A DNA stretch of 64,000 nucleotides from contig NZ_LT629788.1 of NCBI RefSeq assembly GCF_900105805.1, forward strand, positions 2,418,001-2,482,000, in the 5' to 3' direction. Shown one piece after another: positions 63,001-64,000 of this stretch; position 1 is the first letter of the stretch; each line of letters opens with the position of its first letter. The DNA comes from Pseudomonas moraviensis (GTDB lineage: Bacteria > Pseudomonadota > Gammaproteobacteria > Pseudomonadales > Pseudomonadaceae). A model generated the notes under the pieces. The model was given only the letters and a program-made list of their open reading frames with translations. It was not told the DNA's origin and did no database searches. The position numbers and the translations under genes are program-made.

Positions 63001-63465
63001 ATGGGCCTGGGTCGCCAGCCAATGACGCTCTTCGTCCAGACGAATCAGACAGAAACGGAACAACGGATCGCCGTCCAGGCGATAGACCTGCTGCATTTGC
63101 TGCTTTACCAACGCCTGCGCCGCCGCTTGCGCATCGTCCAGCGCCGCTAGATCAAACAGCGGCACGGCCACTGGCATCGTCGAGGCGAAAGTTTGCAGGG
63201 GCATGCCATCGGCCCCGGCGACCGGCAACAGGACGGTGCGTAACGCATCATTGTTGGCGACCAGCGATTGCAGCGCTGCCTGCATGACCGCCGGGTCTAG
63301 CCGGCCATTTAGCTCTACGTATCCGCCAATGTTGTACAGCGGCGAATCACCGCGACTGAGTTGATCGAGCCAGATATCTCGTTGGGCGGCGGTCAGCGCG
63401 AAGGTTTCGCGAGGCACGGACAGATCGTCCGCTGCGGGAGCAGAAGTAGGCTGCATAAGATCCAT
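57046..63465 (-). CDS. Lipopeptide NRPS, first protein: starter C domain and modules 1-2
   Basis: A 2139-residue synthetase. Order: starter C domain (20-455, HHLILDG at 155-161) that takes a 3-hydroxyacyl-CoA; A1 (465-955; A3 motif at 627-637; code DAWFLGNVVK, Leu); T1 (Ser 1005); C2 (1075-1520, HHLALDH, dual C/E type); A2 (1530-2030, pocket DSWKFGVVDK, acidic, best read as Glu); T2 (Ser 2081). The C-terminus is basic (LNRKRRI) and probably docks onto the next protein. The start is ATG at 63465; an in-frame ATG at 63456 has a similar weak RBS. It is the promoter-proximal gene of the cluster, with 161 bp before the second NRPS gene. Confidence 0.93.
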   Translation of the reverse strand: MDLMQPTSAPAADDLSVPRETFALTAAQRDIWLDQLSRGDSPLYNIGGYVELNGRLDPAVMQAALQSLVANNDALRTVLLPVAGADGMPLQTFASTMPVAVPLFDLAALDDAQAAAQALVKQQMQQVYRLDGDPLFRFCLIRLDEERHWLATQAHHLILDGWGFGQMLRSLGEIYSALSEGQPATLSAPSYVDFIADDARYQGSDRHARDRAYWLDKYRTPPEPLLLPRHRQDSGQVSRAAQAHVQVMPALLHQRMQQAAREHGASAFHVFLAALHVYFSRTAQRDDWVAGLPILNRSGARFKPTLGLFAQVSAVRLDFARDLPFAQLVQAIAAQLKQDLRHQRFSLSEMNRALGLLREDRAQLFEVSVSYEQDDHDYRYGAASARTVKVSNGHEATPLAIHLRSNCFDAQAWLHLVYDQAYFDAQEVEALGARLLLILEQGLEQPAVSTAEFGLSTADEAQLLQQWNDTRMDFPQGQTIAQRFSAQADQRPDAIAAVYQGQQLTYGQLNSQANDLARHLLELGVKPDDRVAVVARRGLDTLAGLLAVLKAGAAYVPIDPAQPRERLSYLLTDSAPLAVLIHSDLRARLQLLQVPVIALDQPDWPTANEADPVVAGVTVANLAYVIYTSGSTGLPKGVMVEHRTLGNLIDWHCQAFSLGPGQHTSSLAGFGFDAMAWEVWPALCAGATLHLAPAREGSEDIDALLTWWRSQPLDVSFLPTPVAEYVFSRKIKHPTLRTLLIGGDRLRQFNRAQSFEVINNYGPTEATVVATFGRIEPGRALHIGRPVSNATVHVLDQQQRPLPIGVTGELYIGGAGIARGYLNRPELTAERFLRDPFSNDPAARLYRSGDLVRWRADGTLEYQGRSDDQVKIRGVRVEPGEVEAALSRHDAVQEAVVLARDGQLLAWFSERRPVQVLELHTFLQAHLASALLPQAYVRVPAMPLTANGKIDRKALPAPGAEALIRREYEAPQGEVESALAQIWAEVLQVARVGRHDHFFELGGHSLLAVSLIERMRQLGMTCDVRVLFGQPTLAALAAAVGSGREIEVPANRIAAGCTAISPDMLALIELDQATLDRVVASVPGGAANVQDIYPLAPLQDGILYHHITAAQGDPYLLQSHLAFASLERVEAFADALRAVMARHDILRTAVVWEGLVTPVQVVLRHAELPLREIEIDRAQGDVLEQLHQRFDARRYRLDVSQAPLLRLLFAHDPANSRLVGVLLFHHLALDHIALEVLRAEMSASLAGLREPLPPAVPYRNYVAQARLGVSEAEHEDFFREMLGDIDEPTLPFGLHDVQGDGRGIEESQQHLASELDGRLRQQARRLGVSVASLIHLAWARVLAATSGQERVVFGTVLMGRMQGGAGADRALGVFINSLPLRVDVDAAARTAVQATHRRLTGLLGHEHASLALAQRCSGVVAPMPLFSALLNYRHSERQLGQAEGPQWQGIETLANEERTNYPLTLSVDDFGDGLQLTARAVTSIGARRIGDYMHTALGGLIEALEHDSDLPLSRLPILSPAERDQLLTRFNATAVDCPLEQPLHVLFEQQVQRRPDAIALQAGDAQLSWRQLNEQANRLARHLREQGVGPDARVAICVERSLELVIGLLAILKAGGAYVPLDPDYPLARLEFMLRDSAPVAVLLHAATRDLLRDTDVTVVDLDRSTWDEASSDNLQVADLSAANLAYMIYTSGSTGTPKGVMIEHRSVCNLMHWGSQIRPPTEDGALLQKAPFSFDSSVWEIFWPLSAGLRLVLARPDGNRDSAYVTQVIREQRISVVKFVPALLQQFLEQEDVSSCTSLTDVFCGGGDLTIAMVRAVRDRLPWVRLHNVYGPTETTVDSSAWTLEPHEPLPERVIPIGKALCNTRLYVLDRNDQPVPLGVSGELHIAGVGVARGYHQLPQVQAERFIDSPFVAGDRLYRSGDRVRYQADGNLEFLGRTDFQLKLRGLRLEPGEIEARLLEHAAVRQAVVLVRDERLVAYFTVGEGHPAPAIEALREHVLQQLPEYMVPAAFVLLAAMPLTPNDKVDRKALPAPGAEHLLSRAYVAPEGDLEQAVARVWAETLGIEQIGRNDNFFELGGHSLLAVSLVARMRQAGLHVDARTLFSQPTLAALAAQTSRQTHKVDIAPTTIPQLNRKRRI

Positions 63466-63929
63466 CTCATGTGATTTGCCGGATATTCAAGCATCGGCCC
63501 CGTTTACGGGATGACACCTGAAACCCGGACAAGCGCAACGCTTCCCTGCCCCACTCGCCCTCCCCCCCCGAACTCAGGCGCGCCGCGCCCTGTTTGCTGA
63601 AGCAACGACTGAAAAATCTGTAGGAAAAACACCATTCCGAGGTAGCGCTTTTCGCTGGGCAGTCGACGCCGGGAAGACTTCATCTGCCGATAATCCGGGC
63701 GTTCGGCATGACTCATCAGTCACGCATGCCGATTGAGCGCAGCCGCCTGCCATCAGCATCTCAGCGGAAATAGTGGCACTTTGTGTCCCTGTTTTCCCCT
63801 ACAGACGCAGGACAAATGCATAGGATTAAATTCCGCTGCAGCTCAGTTCAAGGAGAAATGATTGCGCGGTGACGTGTGCATGAACGGTAGACGAAGCGGT
63901 GATGACTCTGAACCAGGGATGAGAAGGAT
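63466..63929. promoter_or_regulatory. Divergent promoter region of the lipopeptide cluster
   Basis: This 464-bp gap separates the leftward NRPS gene from the rightward LuxR-type gene and must carry both promoters. No ORF is credible. An imperfect inverted repeat (TTTGTGTCCCTG at 63780-63791 and CAGGACAAA at 63808-63816) is a candidate regulator site; it was found by eye only. A C-rich tract (CCCCCCCC) occurs near 63560. Confidence 0.5.
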
Positions 63930-64000
63930 ATGAATCTGACCGGCAGTATTCGCAACATGGAAAACCCGCACTTCTACTGGCAACTTGGAGAGTTGATAGC
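63930..64000 (+). CDS. Probable LuxR-family regulator, N-terminus only (cut by window)
   Basis: The last 71 bp begin an ORF, MNLTGSIRNMENPHFYWQLG and three more residues, with AGAAGG 4 nt before the ATG. The segment HFYWQLGELIA resembles HLFPHIGKVIAS at the start of the LuxR protein at 31716, and the position upstream of the first NRPS gene is where Pseudomonas lipopeptide clusters carry their LuxR activator. No helix-turn-helix is inside the window, so the call is by position and a short similarity. Confidence 0.6.
   Translation, partial: MNLTGSIRNMENPHFYWQLGELI

Overview
The window is a high-GC chromosomal segment of a Pseudomonas of the P. fluorescens group. The evidence is the canonical Pseudomonas REP/REPIN repeats, a complete trans-4-hydroxy-L-proline catabolic cluster, a P. 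fluorescens-type D-galactose dehydrogenase, and a cyclic-lipopeptide synthetase cluster flanked by LuxR regulators. I see no rRNA, convincing tRNA, insertion sequence, integrase, CRISPR array or intact prophage.

Left part (1-8300). A metQ-metN methionine-type ABC transporter operon preceded by a 2-oxoglutarate/Fe(II) oxygenase runs leftward. A LacI repressor is divergent from a small sugar catabolic operon (Gfo/Idh/MocA dehydrogenase, TIM-barrel isomerase, MFS symporter), with a perfect 18-bp LacI-type palindrome between them. A secreted protein with four 13-residue repeats follows. Then comes about 1 kb with no conventional gene. It holds a 32-codon ORF with a strong RBS and its own terminator, a structured element resembling phage C4 antisense RNA with a partial second copy, and an orphan intrinsic terminator that may end a small RNA.

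Middle part (8300-31500). An AraC regulator with a LysE exporter comes first. Next is the hydroxyproline cluster: AraC/PAS regulator, permease, epimerase, D-hydroxyproline oxidase, pyrroline-hydroxycarboxylate deaminase and ketoglutarate-semialdehyde dehydrogenase, which together convert hydroxyproline to 2-oxoglutarate. Small accessory genes, a zinc alcohol dehydrogenase and a TrmK-like tRNA methyltransferase follow. After these come three SDR oxidoreductases interspersed with LysR and AraC regulators, a B3/B4-domain protein divergent from an XRE-cupin regulator, and a gal dehydrogenase. The ycaC-type cysteine hydrolase gene occurs three times nearly identically (20.1, 28.6 and 29.8 kb), each copy carrying the same roughly 130 bp upstream.

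Right part (31700-64000). This is a roughly 32-kb lipopeptide cluster transcribed leftward: three NRPS genes with 2 + 4 + 2 modules, then macA- and macB-like export genes, with a LuxR gene at each end (the right one cut by the window). Reading the adenylation-domain pockets gives acyl-Leu-Glu-Thr-Leu-Leu-Ser-Leu-Ile(Val). A starter C domain begins the line and tandem thioesterases end it. The architecture fits the bananamide / MDN-0066 group of cyclic lipo-octapeptides. Large ORFs on the opposite strand of the NRPS genes are judged to be GC-driven shadows.
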